Of a stretch of DNA of 64,000 nucleotides, positions 26,172 to 35,404 are shown piece by piece; within the stretch, counting starts at the first letter, position 1, and each line of letters starts with the position of its first letter. Source of the DNA: Exilibacterium tricleocarpae (GTDB lineage: Bacteria > Pseudomonadota > Gammaproteobacteria > Pseudomonadales > Cellvibrionaceae); the NCBI RefSeq assembly GCF_007004655.1, contig NZ_ML660092.1, positions 1 to 64,000 on the forward strand, in the 5' to 3' direction. Both the position numbers and the translations under genes were made by a program. Under the pieces are notes generated by a model, which searched no databases, had not been told where the DNA came from, and saw only the letters and a list, made by a program, of their open reading frames with translations.

Positions 26172-26795
26172 GTGCCGAAATCGCCTGCAGACAGTTCTGT
26201 TCTCGCCGTTGCCCGCCGCGATGACGCGCGCTTTGTGGAGCCGCTGCAACTGGGCAAGCGGCTGCGGGAAATCCGCCTCGCCAACAGTCTTACGCTGGAG
26301 GAGGCGAGCCGGCTCACCGGGCTGGCCCGCTCCACCTTGTCGAAAATCGAGAACGAGCAGATTTCCCCCACGTTTCAGGCGGTGCAGAAGTTGACTAGCG
26401 GGCTCGGTATCGACATTCCGCAGTTGTTCGTGCCGCCCGCCGAGGGTCCCGAGGCCAACAGCCGTCGCGATATCACCCGCAGCGGCGAGGGGCTGCTGCA
26501 CCCCACCACCACCTATGAGCACGAGCTGCTGGCCAACAGCATCAGCAATAAAAAGATGGTGCCCTTCAAATGCAAGGTGATGGCGCGCAGCTTTGATGAT
26601 TTTGACGACTGGGTGCGCCATGATGGCGAGGAGTTTCTCTACGTGCTGGGCGGCGAAATCGAGGTCTACACCGAATTCTACGAACCGGTGCGCCTCAGCG
26701 CCGGCGACAGTATGTACTATGATGCCCGTATGGGGCACTGCCTGGTATCGGTAAGTGCCGAGGACGGGGAGGTGCTTTGGGTTACCTCTCGCTAG
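26172..26795 (+). CDS. XRE-family regulator with C-terminal cupin domain
   Basis: A 207-aa protein with GTG start. The XRE helix-turn-helix (about residues 28-85) contains LGKRLREIRLANSLTLEEAS, RLTGLARSTLSKIENEQISP and TFQAVQKLTSGLGIDIPQL. The cupin_2 sensor domain follows (about 130-205; DDWVRHDGEEFLYVLGGEIE and LSAGDSMYYDARMGHCLV). This architecture is shared by small-molecule-responsive repressors such as PuuR/SutR-like proteins. Its position opposite gcvP, with the palindrome between, suggests it senses glycine or another one-carbon metabolite. That role is inferred. Confidence 0.88.
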   Translation: MPKSPADSSVLAVARRDDARFVEPLQLGKRLREIRLANSLTLEEASRLTGLARSTLSKIENEQISPTFQAVQKLTSGLGIDIPQLFVPPAEGPEANSRRDITRSGEGLLHPTTTYEHELLANSISNKKMVPFKCKVMARSFDDFDDWVRHDGEEFLYVLGGEIEVYTEFYEPVRLSAGDSMYYDARMGHCLVSVSAEDGEVLWVTSR

Positions 26796-27034
26796 GGTCT
26801 TTACATACTGTTGTCAGGTCCCCCGTCAGGCCTGAATAAGCGCCAGTCTCCAATCAGTGAGTGCTCGGCACCATCAGGGCCAAACAAACCCGGCGGCGCC
26901 AACGGAAATAGTGTGTACAGGCGCTGGGCCCGGCCCTGTTTGGACCTGCTAATGGACGGTAACTGATGGGGCTTAATTGATAGGTTGCAGCTGTCAGGTC
27001 GCCCGGCCTAGCCGCAATCAGGGGAGTCAAAACA

Positions 27035-28096
27035 GTGGATATATCACTGCTCGTCTTTATTATCGCCGTGGTGTTTTTCGGTTACCGGGGCTACCGCCGC
27101 GGGCTGGGAGCCTCGCTGTCACGGATTTTCGGCTTGCTGGCGGGATATGCCTGCGCGATTCTGTTTACGCCGTCGCTGGCGGCCCTGCTGGAGGCGCGCA
27201 CCGGCTTGCAGGGGCTTGTCACCTATGCGGTGGCCGGGATGATCCTCTTTTTCGGTGGTACCTTATTGGTGAGTCTGGTGTTTTCGCTGTTCGGCCGGCT
27301 GCTGCGCAGCGGTGAGGGGCAGTCGCTGGCCTCCTCCGTGGGCGGCGGCATTACCGGCGCCCTGGTGGGTGCGGTGGTGGGGTTGGCTTTGGTCTGGGGC
27401 ATAAGCTTTATCCGGGAGCTGCAACCCGCGGCGGTTGCCTCGCAACAGGTACCGGTGGTCGCTGCGCCGCCCAGTGCCATCGAACGGGTGGCCCGGCAGG
27501 CTGCCGGCGGCGCTGTGGCGGTAGCGGTGGACGCCGTCAGCGACACGCCGGAAGTGGCCCGGGCGACCAAGGCGCTGTTAGAGTCCCCCGCTGAAACCAC
27601 CGGCCAGATGCAGCGGTTGATGCGCAGCGAGGAATTGCGGCAGTTTCTCAACGACAGCCGCAGCCAGGCCCTGATGAACGCCGGTGACGCCGTCGCCCTG
27701 ACCCGCCAGGCGGGATTTCAGCAACTCTACCAAAATCCTGATTTGCAGGGACTGATAAAAGCCGGCGGCCTGCCCGCTGACAACCCGGAGCAGCTGGCCG
27801 CCCATTTTAGCCGGCTCTGGCGCCGTGCCCAGCAGGTGAAAGACGATCCGCAGTTACAGGCTATTTTGCAGGACCCGGAGTTTCAGGAGCAGATCAAGTC
27901 CGGCAATCCGGCCACGCTCTGGACCAATCCCAAAGTGCAGCAGATTGCCGAAATCGTCTACGCCGCCGGCAGCGCCGATTTGCCGCCGCCGGTGGCAGCG
28001 CCGGCGCCCGTGCAGCCGGGCCCGCCGGTGGAAATTCATCGCTGGGTCGACAGCGAGGGCAGGGTGCACTTTTCGGATGAGCCGCCGCCGCAGTAG
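27035..28096 (+). CDS. CvpA-like membrane protein with C-terminal DUF4124 motif
   Basis: A 353-aa protein. Residues about 1-130 carry four membrane helices of the CvpA (colicin V production) type, starting LLVFIIAVVFFGYRGYRRGL. The soluble region about 140-310 is helical, with repeated L-M-x-x and N-P-E/D-x-Q-x-L text (PDLQGLIKAGGL, DPQLQAILQDPEFQEQIKSG). The last 20 residues, EIHRWVDSEGRVHFSDEPPP, are the DUF4124 core. The fusion of CvpA and DUF4124 parts is uncommon. GTG start with GGGGAG upstream. Function unknown; probably envelope-related. Confidence 0.8.
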   Translation: MDISLLVFIIAVVFFGYRGYRRGLGASLSRIFGLLAGYACAILFTPSLAALLEARTGLQGLVTYAVAGMILFFGGTLLVSLVFSLFGRLLRSGEGQSLASSVGGGITGALVGAVVGLALVWGISFIRELQPAAVASQQVPVVAAPPSAIERVARQAAGGAVAVAVDAVSDTPEVARATKALLESPAETTGQMQRLMRSEELRQFLNDSRSQALMNAGDAVALTRQAGFQQLYQNPDLQGLIKAGGLPADNPEQLAAHFSRLWRRAQQVKDDPQLQAILQDPEFQEQIKSGNPATLWTNPKVQQIAEIVYAAGSADLPPPVAAPAPVQPGPPVEIHRWVDSEGRVHFSDEPPPQ

Positions 28097-28301
28097 TTTG
28101 TTGCCGGTGGGGCATCTTGCCAGTGTCAGGGTTTAGGGACGTCAGGCCGGTCAATTGGCACGCTTTCGCTTAAGGCATTGCCATTCGGACCGCTTCGCTT
28201 TTTTATGGATTAAAAAAATTTATAGGTGCTGAATAGATTTATACGAGATCGCAGTAGTCAGATGGAGGTGCCTTCGTTAACAGGGAGTGGTTCCTCTCGA
28301 G

Positions 28302-28327
28302 GGGGATGCAACTAAAGTTGCGTCCCC
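28302..28327. other. Stem-loop between convergent genes
   Basis: GGGGATGCAACT pairs with AGTTGCGTCCCC (one G-T wobble) around AA. There is no T run on either side, so it is a weak terminator candidate for the CvpA-like and lipoprotein genes. The rest of 28097-28354 shows nothing else. Confidence 0.5.
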
Positions 28328-28354
28328 GCACTGCACCACTGGAGAGTTGGAGAC

Positions 28355-29224
28355 TCAGTTATCAGTGGCGGCAAAGGCGGAATTTTTCTCGTCGGCGCTG
28401 CAACGGCCGTATTCGCAATTGATGGTAAAGCGGGGCTTGCCCCAGCAGTAGGCCTGGTAGCTCTCTTTAAAATACTTTTTCTCGGTCAGCCGCAGGCCGT
28501 CGGTGCGCATATCGCAGCCGTGGCTGCGGGCCACGCGCTCGGCGGTGTATTCGTACTGGCCGTACTTCTGCTTGCGGGCCAGATCGAGCGGCAGCCAGGT
28601 GCGCGCCAGTTGTCCGCTGTTGGCCTCGTGGGCGAGTTGGTTGCCGATATCGGTCAAAGCCTCGTCCATGGCCCGCTCCACGGTGCCGGCGACCACCTTG
28701 GAACCCAGCATATTGCCAAAGAAGGGGATAAAGTAGCCGGCCACGCCCGCCCCTACGCGCGTAGCGCTGAGAAACGGTGAACTGCCGGTGCTGGTCAGCG
28801 TGGTGATCAGTTTGCCCCGCGCATCGTGAATGGACAGCTCCAGGGTCACCAGCGATTGCATGGCGACCTTGCTGACGTCTACCTCAGTGATGCGCGGGCG
28901 CACGATCAGGCTGCAGTCACTGCAGTCATTGTGATGGCTTTTGACCAGGGTCACAGTGTCGTAGTGTTGCTCGAACAGCTTGCCCACAGCATCGGGCAGG
29001 TTGCTGTGGGCATCTATTTTCCAGTCGTTGATAAGCCCCAATACCACCAGACCCGACTCTACGTGGTGCTTCTGCACGGCATCCGGGGGTACCTGGATCA
29101 GCACCTTGGTCTCGATACCCTGGGTGACCCCGTCACTGCCGGCGGGCAGGGTGGGAGTGACACGAACGGTTTGTGCGCATGCCGATAACAGCAATATCAT
29201 CGTCAGTAAGCCAAGGGAGCGCAT
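28355..29224 (-). CDS. Putative lipoprotein of unknown function
   Basis: A 289-aa protein with a type II signal sequence (MRSLGLLTMILLLSAC, lipid-acceptor Cys16). The mature part resembles the YajG/DUF-type lipoprotein pattern with an LIVRPRITEVDVSKVAM core and a Gly-rich GVAGYFIPFFGNMLGS segment. The C-terminal region (about 215-289) has four to five Cys (SHGCDMRT, YCWGKP, INCEYGRC) that may form disulfides. The family is not recognised with certainty. It is transcribed alone, convergent with the CvpA-like gene. Confidence 0.7.
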   Translation of the reverse strand: MRSLGLLTMILLLSACAQTVRVTPTLPAGSDGVTQGIETKVLIQVPPDAVQKHHVESGLVVLGLINDWKIDAHSNLPDAVGKLFEQHYDTVTLVKSHHNDCSDCSLIVRPRITEVDVSKVAMQSLVTLELSIHDARGKLITTLTSTGSSPFLSATRVGAGVAGYFIPFFGNMLGSKVVAGTVERAMDEALTDIGNQLAHEANSGQLARTWLPLDLARKQKYGQYEYTAERVARSHGCDMRTDGLRLTEKKYFKESYQAYCWGKPRFTINCEYGRCSADEKNSAFAATDN

Positions 29225-29462
29225 CGATTTAGTGACCTTTATTGTTCCGTTCGTGTTTGAAGATGTTTGTGGGTTCCGGCATGTGCAGGTTTATGTATTG
29301 ATTATTGTCCTTTTGTTAAGTTTTGATAAGGTCAGCGGCGGCCAAAATATTGTCGTTACTTTGGTTTTGTGATCTATTCAACGTATTCGATCAAACCGGT
29401 AGCAGGTCCTAATTCCCGATATCCGACAATGGCAGACAACACTGAACAAAAGGTAATATAGC

Positions 29463-30080
29463 TTGGCTGGAACACGCGAAACGGACGACCTGGTCCCACT
29501 GCACAACCTGTTGGTCGACGTGCGGGCCTGCCGCCGGTGCGAGGCGGATTTGCCCCTGGGGCCCAACCCGGTGGTGCGGGCACAGGGCAGTGCCCGCATA
29601 CTGGTGATCGGCCAGGCGCCGGGGACACGGGTGCACGCCACCGGCATCCCCTGGAACGACCCCTCCGGCGACCGGCTGCGCGACTGGATGGGGGTGGACC
29701 GCGAGACGTTCTATGACGATTCGCATATCGCCATTATGCCGATGGGGTTCTGTTACCCGGGCAAGGGCAAGTCGGGCGATTTGCCGCCGCGCACGGAGTG
29801 CGCGCCCTTGTGGCATGAAAAAATACTTGCTCATTTACCCGACATCGCGCTGGTGTTGTTGATCGGCAGCTACGCCCAGGCATATTATCTCGAGGACAGT
29901 TACAAAACCCTGACCGAGCGCGTCAGGGCCTGGCGCGACTGCCTGCCGCGAGCGTTGCCGCTGGTACACCCGTCGCCGCGCAATCGTTTGTGGCTGCGTA
30001 AAAACCCCTGGTTCGAAGAGGATGTAGTGCCGTTTCTGCGGCAACGGGTGCGGACTTTATTGGACAATGACAGTTTTTAG
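29463..30080 (+). CDS. Uracil-DNA glycosylase family protein (family 4-like, Fe-S)
   Basis: A 205-aa protein of the UDG superfamily. Motif 1 is GQAPG (50-54) and motif 2 is HPSPRN near the C terminus. Cys23, Cys26, Cys97 and Cys113 match the four-Cys pattern of 4Fe-4S family 4 enzymes. In the active-site motif, the family-4 GEAPG has Gln for Glu, which is common in this bacterial subgroup. It would remove uracil from DNA or act on a related lesion. Start TTG 29463 is the only in-frame start before the Cys motif. Confidence 0.82.
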   Translation: MAGTRETDDLVPLHNLLVDVRACRRCEADLPLGPNPVVRAQGSARILVIGQAPGTRVHATGIPWNDPSGDRLRDWMGVDRETFYDDSHIAIMPMGFCYPGKGKSGDLPPRTECAPLWHEKILAHLPDIALVLLIGSYAQAYYLEDSYKTLTERVRAWRDCLPRALPLVHPSPRNRLWLRKNPWFEEDVVPFLRQRVRTLLDNDSF

Positions 30081-30084
30081 ACGC

Positions 30085-30110
30085 AAAAAAGCCGATCTGA
30101 AGTTCGGCTG
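30085..30110 (-). terminator. Terminator downstream of xylA
   Basis: On the minus strand, AGCCGA and TCGGCT form a stem around an eight- to ten-base loop and are followed by TTTTTT. It lies about 160 bases after the xylA stop and just after the convergent UDG gene. Confidence 0.7.
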
Positions 30111-30272
30111 TGACACGCACGAAGATGCCTCTGATGTTTGAGACAGAGGGAAGAATATAAAGCTCTATCGCTTCTAAAAGCGTGTTACCCACTAATCGGT
30201 AGCTAACGGCACTCGCTTTGGGCGTCTACTGTCGTCTCAAGCGAAAGTAGGCGCGACAAGCGAGCGCCGCCA

Positions 30273-31592
30273 CTATCCATAGATGATTTTATTCAAGATA
30301 TTTTCCAAATACTCCTGACCGCCGCTGCTATGCCGGGGCGCCAGCTCCTGCTCCAGCGCCAATTCGGCCAGGTCTGCCAGGGATTTTTCACCCTCCAGAA
30401 TAGCTTTGCCGAGCGGCCGGCTCCAGCCGGCGTAGCGCTTGCACACAAACTCGCTGAGCCTATCGTTTTCAATCAGCCCGGCAGCCTTCTCCAATGCCAG
30501 TGCACAGGTGTCCATAGCGCCGATATGGCCGTGGAACAGATCGTATTTATCGACGCTCTGGCGGCGCAGCTTCGCATCGAAGTTGAGGCCACCGCTGGAA
30601 AAACCGCCCGATTTCAGAATCTCATACATAATCAACGTCATTTCTTCCACACTGTTGGGAAACTGGTCGGTGTCCCAGCCGAGCTGCGGGTCGCCGCGGT
30701 TGGCGTCGAGGCTGCCGAAAATACCGAGGCTGATAGCCGTGGCGACCTCGTGGTGAAAAGAGTGGCCGGAAAGCGTGGCGTGGTTGGCCTCGATATTGAC
30801 TTTGATTTCTTTCTCCAGCCCATACTGCTTGAGAAAACCAAACACCGCCGCGGTGTCATAGTCGTACTGATGTTTGGTGGGTTCCTGCGGTTTCGGTTCG
30901 ATCAGCAATGTGCCGCTGAAACCGATTTTGTGCTTGTGTTCGACCACCATCTGCATAAAGCGGCCCAACTGTTCGCGCTCCTGGCGCAGGTCGGTATTGA
31001 GCAGCGTCTCGTAGCCCTCGCGCCCGCCCCACATGACATAGTTGGCGCCGCCGAGATAACGGGTGGCGTTCAGCGCGTGGAAGACCTGGTTGGCGGCGCA
31101 GGCGAACACGCTCGGGTCGGGGTTGGTGGCCGCGCCCGCGGCATAGCGCGGATGGCTGAATAAATTGGCGGTGCCCCAGAGTAGTCCAATCCCGGTGGCC
31201 TGTTGTTTTTCACCCAGGTACTCGGTCATGGCCTGGAAGTTTTGGAGATATTCCCGCTGGCTGCCGCCCTCGGGGGCGACATCGATATCGTGAAATGTAT
31301 AATACTGCGCCCCCAGCTTGCCGATAAACTCAAAGGCCACATCGGCTTTTTGCCGCGCTCTTTCCAGTGCGTCGCCGGCCTCGTGCCAAGGGCGCTCGAA
31401 AGTGGGCGCGCCAAACACGTCAACGCCGTTCCAACAGAAATTGTGCCAGTAACACACCCCGAAGCGCAGGTGTTCTGCCATGGTTTTTCCCAAGATGATC
31501 CTGCCGGCGTCGTAATGGCGAAACGCCAGCGGGTTGTCGGACTGCGGCCCTTCGAAGCCGACCCGGTCGAGTTTTTCAAAATAGGCAGACAT
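30273..31592 (-). CDS. xylA: Xylose isomerase
   Basis: A 439-aa enzyme converting D-xylose to D-xylulose (class II length, like E. coli 440 aa). The active-site His101 and Asp104 are in [14 protein letters not shown]. Metal ligands are in [18 protein letters not shown] and [21 protein letters not shown] 31592 follows GGAG at a 7-base spacing; longer in-frame starts are ignored. It lies downstream of xylB on the same strand with a 300-base gap (31593-31892) that holds no gene and may carry its own promoter. Confidence 0.96.
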   Translation of the reverse strand: MSAYFEKLDRVGFEGPQSDNPLAFRHYDAGRIILGKTMAEHLRFGVCYWHNFCWNGVDVFGAPTFERPWHEAGDALERARQKADVAFEFIGKLGAQYYTFHDIDVAPEGGSQREYLQNFQAMTEYLGEKQQATGIGLLWGTANLFSHPRYAAGAATNPDPSVFACAANQVFHALNATRYLGGANYVMWGGREGYETLLNTDLRQEREQLGRFMQMVVEHKHKIGFSGTLLIEPKPQEPTKHQYDYDTAAVFGFLKQYGLEKEIKVNIEANHATLSGHSFHHEVATAISLGIFGSLDANRGDPQLGWDTDQFPNSVEEMTLIMYEILKSGGFSSGGLNFDAKLRRQSVDKYDLFHGHIGAMDTCALALEKAAGLIENDRLSEFVCKRYAGWSRPLGKAILEGEKSLADLAELALEQELAPRHSSGGQEYLENILNKIIYG

Positions 31593-31892
31593 GTCGTTTC
31601 TCCGTCGATGCTGCTCGTCCCTGATGGTGAGGTGTTTGCGGCGCGGGTATCGGTGCGCCGGGGTGCTGATATAAATCTTCGTCGCTGCGGCGGCGCTCGG
31701 CAATTATGATTTTTCCGTTCCTTCTTCCGGTTTTTCTTCATTGCTGCCCTGTGGTCGAAAGCGATGTGCCGTCCACGACCATGGCCGGCAGCGGGCCACG
31801 GATGGCGTAGCGACCCCTTGCCTGGTGGGGCGAGGTCGGATGGCTGACGGCTTTATGCGGTTGAGCACGGGTGTCGGTGAGAGGGGACGTGA

Positions 31893-33353
31893 TCAAAGCG
31901 CTGGAAAAGCCGGTGCCAGTTGGCGATACAACTGCTTGAATGTCTCGCGGCGCCCGGCAAAGTAGTCGCTGGCCGCGGCAGTGGGCCGGTAGGTCTGTAC
32001 CTGTTCCGGCACCGGGCAGACGTCGTCCAGCGTGCGCCCGCGGGCGCTGGCCAGTTGCGCCAGGCGCGCCGCGCCCAGGGCCGGCCCGACTGTGCCGCCC
32101 TGGCGATAGGTCAGCGGGCGGGCGAGGATATCGGCCAGCATCTGGCGCCAGTAGTGGCTGCGGCTGCCGCCGCCGATCAGGGTGATCTCCCGCGGTTGCA
32201 GGCCGGTTGCGTGCAGTGCGTCCATACCATCGGCAAGTCCGAACCCCACCCCCTCCAATACCGCCTGGGCAATCTGCGCCGCATCACTGTCATGGCCGAG
32301 GCCGAACAGCACCCCCCTGGCCCGGGGGTTATTGTGCGGTGTGCGCTCACCGGACAAATAGGGCAGAAACCAGGCTTGGGTGGCGGTTTTTGCCGATTGT
32401 TCCGCAGCCGCCACCAGCTTGGCAATATCCCGGATACCGGTCAGCTTTGCCGCCCAGTCCAGGCAACTGGCGGCGCTCAGCATCACCGACATCAGGTGCC
32501 AGGTGGCGGGCAGGGCGTGGCAGAAACTGTGCACTGCGGCCGCCGGATTACTGTGAAAGCCGTCGCTGACGACAAAGTAGACGCCGGAAGTTCCAAGCGA
32601 GAGCATGGCCTGGCCTGGGCGCACTATGCCCACGCCCACCGCCCCGGCGGCATTGTCGCCGCCGCCGGCGGCCACCGGCACCTGCGCCATGCCCCAGCGC
32701 GCGGCGACGGCGGCGCTCAATTGCCCGGTGATATCACTGCCCTCGTGGAGCCCCGGCATCTGGGCGCTGGTCAGGCCGCAGGCCGCGAGCAGGTCGTCGT
32801 TCCAGCGCCGCCGCCCCACATCCAGCCAGGCCGTGCCGGCGGCATCGGACATATCACTGGCAAAGTCGCCGGTCATGCGGTAACGCAGGTAGTCCTTGGG
32901 CAGCAGTACCTTGTCGATGCGCCGGCACAGCGCCGCTTCATGGCGCTGCAGCCACAGCAGCTTCGGTGCGGTAAAACCGGGCATGACGATATTGCCGGTA
33001 AGCGCCCGGGCGGCGGGGACCAACTGCTCCATGGCCTCGCACTCGGCGGCGCAGCGGCCGTCGTTCCAGAGGATGGCCGGGCGCAACACGGTGCCGGCGG
33101 CGTCCAGCAGGGTGGCGCCGTGCATCTGGCCGCTGAGGCCGATAGCGGCCACTTTGCGCAGCGATTGGGTGCGGCCCAGAGCCGTTACCGCCTGCTCGCA
33201 GGCTTGCCACCAGTCGTGCGGGTCCTGTTCCGACCACAGTGGTTGCGGGCGGGAAACCGCCAGTGCTACCGTTGCGCTGTCAAGCAGCTCGCCGGCATCG
33301 TCGATTAACACAGCCTTCACGCCGGAGGTGCCTAAATCAATACCCAAATACAT
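31893..33353 (-). CDS. xylB: Xylulokinase
   Basis: About 486 aa of the FGGY kinase family, phosphorylating D-xylulose to xylulose 5-phosphate. The N-terminal ATP site is YLGIDLGTSGVKAVLIDDAG. The FGGY signatures MSDAAGTAWLDVGRRRW and AAGGGDNAAGAVGVG are present, and LSLGTSGVYFVVSD follows. The start is ATG 33353 (M of MYLGIDLG); ATG 33371 is six codons longer. It is divergent from xylR across a promoter region of about 165 bases. No xylose transporter gene is adjacent. Confidence 0.95.
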   Translation of the reverse strand: MYLGIDLGTSGVKAVLIDDAGELLDSATVALAVSRPQPLWSEQDPHDWWQACEQAVTALGRTQSLRKVAAIGLSGQMHGATLLDAAGTVLRPAILWNDGRCAAECEAMEQLVPAARALTGNIVMPGFTAPKLLWLQRHEAALCRRIDKVLLPKDYLRYRMTGDFASDMSDAAGTAWLDVGRRRWNDDLLAACGLTSAQMPGLHEGSDITGQLSAAVAARWGMAQVPVAAGGGDNAAGAVGVGIVRPGQAMLSLGTSGVYFVVSDGFHSNPAAAVHSFCHALPATWHLMSVMLSAASCLDWAAKLTGIRDIAKLVAAAEQSAKTATQAWFLPYLSGERTPHNNPRARGVLFGLGHDSDAAQIAQAVLEGVGFGLADGMDALHATGLQPREITLIGGGSRSHYWRQMLADILARPLTYRQGGTVGPALGAARLAQLASARGRTLDDVCPVPEQVQTYRPTAAASDYFAGRRETFKQLYRQLAPAFPAL

Positions 33354-33429
33354 AATGTCGGTCGGCCCCACTGGTCTGCATAAGGATTCGTGGGTTTATC
33401 TTTGGTGCTATCGGCGGCACTTGCAATTA

Positions 33430-33446
33430 TGAAATTCCGTAACGGA
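33430..33446. promoter_or_regulatory. Possible XylR operator between xylB and xylR
   Basis: TCCGTAACGGA (33436-33446) is a perfect palindrome with a central A, preceded by GAAAT. It lies in the divergent xylB/xylR promoter region. XylR of E. coli binds GAAA-type half sites, so this is only a suggestion from position and symmetry. Confidence 0.35.
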
Positions 33447-33518
33447 TTTTCCGAATATCACTATTCAAATGCTGCCCGCTCTGGTTTTAAACTAACCGCT
33501 CAGCCGTGAGGTGTATCC

Positions 33519-34730
33519 ATGCCCCAAAGCAGACTCAGCATTACCCTGTTGTTCAACGCCAACAAGGCCTACGATCGCCAGGTGATTGAAGGGATCGGGC
33601 GCTATCTGCAGGCGTCGAAGGTGGGCTGGGATGTGTACCTGGAAGAAGACTTCCATGTGCGTCTGCATAAGATTCGCGACTGGAAAGGCGACGGGGTGAT
33701 TGCCGACTTTGACGATCCGGATGTTGCCGCGGCCCTCAGCCACAGCCAGGTGCCGGTCATCGCGGTGGGCGGCTCGTATATGAACGAGGACGACTACCCG
33801 CCTGTGCCCTATGTGGCCACCGACAACTACGATCTGGTAAAAACCGCCTACGCACATCTAAAACACAAGGGATTCGAACGTTTCGCGTTTTACGGCCTGC
33901 CGCCGCATCCGGGTAACCGCTGGGGCCGCGAGCGCGAGCAGGCCATGCTGGCATTGACCCAGGCCGACGGCTATGAGTGCCAGGTTTACCGGGGCCGGGA
34001 GACGGCGCCGCAGACCTGGCACTACACCATGAATCGCCTGGCCGACTGGCTGCTGCGGCTGCCGACGCCGATCGGCATTGTCGCCGTCACCGATGCCCGT
34101 GCGCGACATTTGCTGCAGGCCTGCGAGGAGGCCGAACTGCTGGTGCCGGATCGGGTCGGCGTGATCGGCATCGACGACGATGAAATTGCCCGCCATCTCA
34201 GCCGCATCAGTCTCAGCTCGGTGTCCCAGGGCTGTCGCGATATGGGCTATCACGCCGCGCGGCTGTTGCATCTGGCGTTGAGCGGGCGCGATATCGGCCG
34301 GCGGCGCTTATTGGTTCCCGCTACTGGCGTTGCTGCGCGGCAGTCTACGGATTTTAAAGCGCTGCGCCATCCCGATGTCATGCAGGCTATGCACTTTATT
34401 CGCCAAAATGCCTGCAAGGGTATCAAGGTCGACCAGGTGCTCGATTATGTCGGTGTCTCGCGGTCCAATCTGGAGAAGCGCTTCAAAGATGAGGTAGGGC
34501 ACACGCTGCACCACGAAATTCACAACGCCAAGCTGGAAAAAGCCTGCCTGATGCTGCAGTCGGACAGTCCGGCGATTGCCGAGGTGGCGAATATCTGCGG
34601 CTACCCCTCGCTGCAGTATATGTACGCGGTATTCAAGAAGCATTTCGACGCAACGCCGAAAGAATATCGCCAGCGGGCTCTGTCCGGCCGCCCGCAGCCG
34701 CTGCACAGTGCCATTGACACTGGCGGCTAG
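33519..34730 (+). CDS. xylR: Xylose operon activator XylR
   Basis: A 403-aa regulator with an N-terminal periplasmic-binding-protein-like sensor (about 8-275; ITLLFNANKAYDRQVIEGIG at the start, VGVIGIDDDEIARHLSRISL later). A C-terminal AraC DNA-binding domain follows (about 290-390; VDQVLDYVGVSRSNLEKRFK, and ANICGYPSLQYMYAVFKKHF). This is exactly the XylR architecture. It senses D-xylose and activates xyl genes, here the divergent xylB-xylA. Confidence 0.94.
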   Translation: MPQSRLSITLLFNANKAYDRQVIEGIGRYLQASKVGWDVYLEEDFHVRLHKIRDWKGDGVIADFDDPDVAAALSHSQVPVIAVGGSYMNEDDYPPVPYVATDNYDLVKTAYAHLKHKGFERFAFYGLPPHPGNRWGREREQAMLALTQADGYECQVYRGRETAPQTWHYTMNRLADWLLRLPTPIGIVAVTDARARHLLQACEEAELLVPDRVGVIGIDDDEIARHLSRISLSSVSQGCRDMGYHAARLLHLALSGRDIGRRRLLVPATGVAARQSTDFKALRHPDVMQAMHFIRQNACKGIKVDQVLDYVGVSRSNLEKRFKDEVGHTLHHEIHNAKLEKACLMLQSDSPAIAEVANICGYPSLQYMYAVFKKHFDATPKEYRQRALSGRPQPLHSAIDTGG

Positions 34731-34784
34731 TGGGATGGACATAGTACATTACCGGGGGCCCGGATTTCCTGTGAGGTAAGTGAA

Positions 34785-35336
34785 GTGACGGTAAAAAAGA
34801 TCGGTGGCTGGCGGCAGACGTCGGCGACTGAAGTTTACGACAACCCCTGGATCAGGGTCACGCATGAGGACGTGATCACCCCGGCGGGCACGGCGGGCAT
34901 CTACGGCGTGGTGCATTTCAAGAATCTGGCTGTGGGTGTGGTGCCGGTCGATGAGGAGGGGTTTACCTGGCTGGTCAGGCAGAGCCGCTATACGCTGGAT
35001 GCGTACACCTGGGAAATTCCCGAGGGCGGCGCGCCCGTTAACGAAGACCCGCGGGCGGCGGCCGAGCGGGAGCTGGCCGAGGAAACCGGGTTGCGGGCGA
35101 CCCACTGGGAGGAGCTGCTGCGGCTGCACACCTCAAACTCGGTTACCGATGAGTGTGCGGTGGTTTATGTCGCCCGCGGTCTCTCTCAGGGTGTCACCTG
35201 TCACGAAGATACCGAGGATATCGAAATCCGGCGCCTGCCGCTGACCGAGGCCATTGCCATGGCCATGACCGGCGAAATCACCGATGCCTTGTCGGTGGCG
35301 GCGCTGTTTAAGTTGGGGCTTGCCTGGAAAGAGTAG
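34785..35336 (+). CDS. Nudix hydrolase (ADP-sugar pyrophosphatase-like)
   Basis: A 183-aa protein with a complete Nudix box, GGAPVNEDPRAAAERELAEE followed by TGL (G-x5-E-x7-REUxEExGU). The preceding IPEGG context and the overall TWEIPEGG start are typical of ADP-ribose/ADP-sugar pyrophosphatases of the NudF type. It may use ADP-glucose; the glycogen locus is 6 kb away, but a link is not shown. It starts 54 bases after xylR on the same strand. Confidence 0.9.
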   Translation: MTVKKIGGWRQTSATEVYDNPWIRVTHEDVITPAGTAGIYGVVHFKNLAVGVVPVDEEGFTWLVRQSRYTLDAYTWEIPEGGAPVNEDPRAAAERELAEETGLRATHWEELLRLHTSNSVTDECAVVYVARGLSQGVTCHEDTEDIEIRRLPLTEAIAMAMTGEITDALSVAALFKLGLAWKE

Positions 35337-35404
35337 CGATAACGTGAGGGTCGATAAGTTGTGCCAGTTCTTTTAAGTAAGTGCCGTTAGGTACAGGTCC
35401 CGCT

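Noticed and set aside
31593-31892. Possible small gene between xylB and xylA
   Set aside because: Frames here extend xylA or lie in low-complexity text; no independent gene signals.
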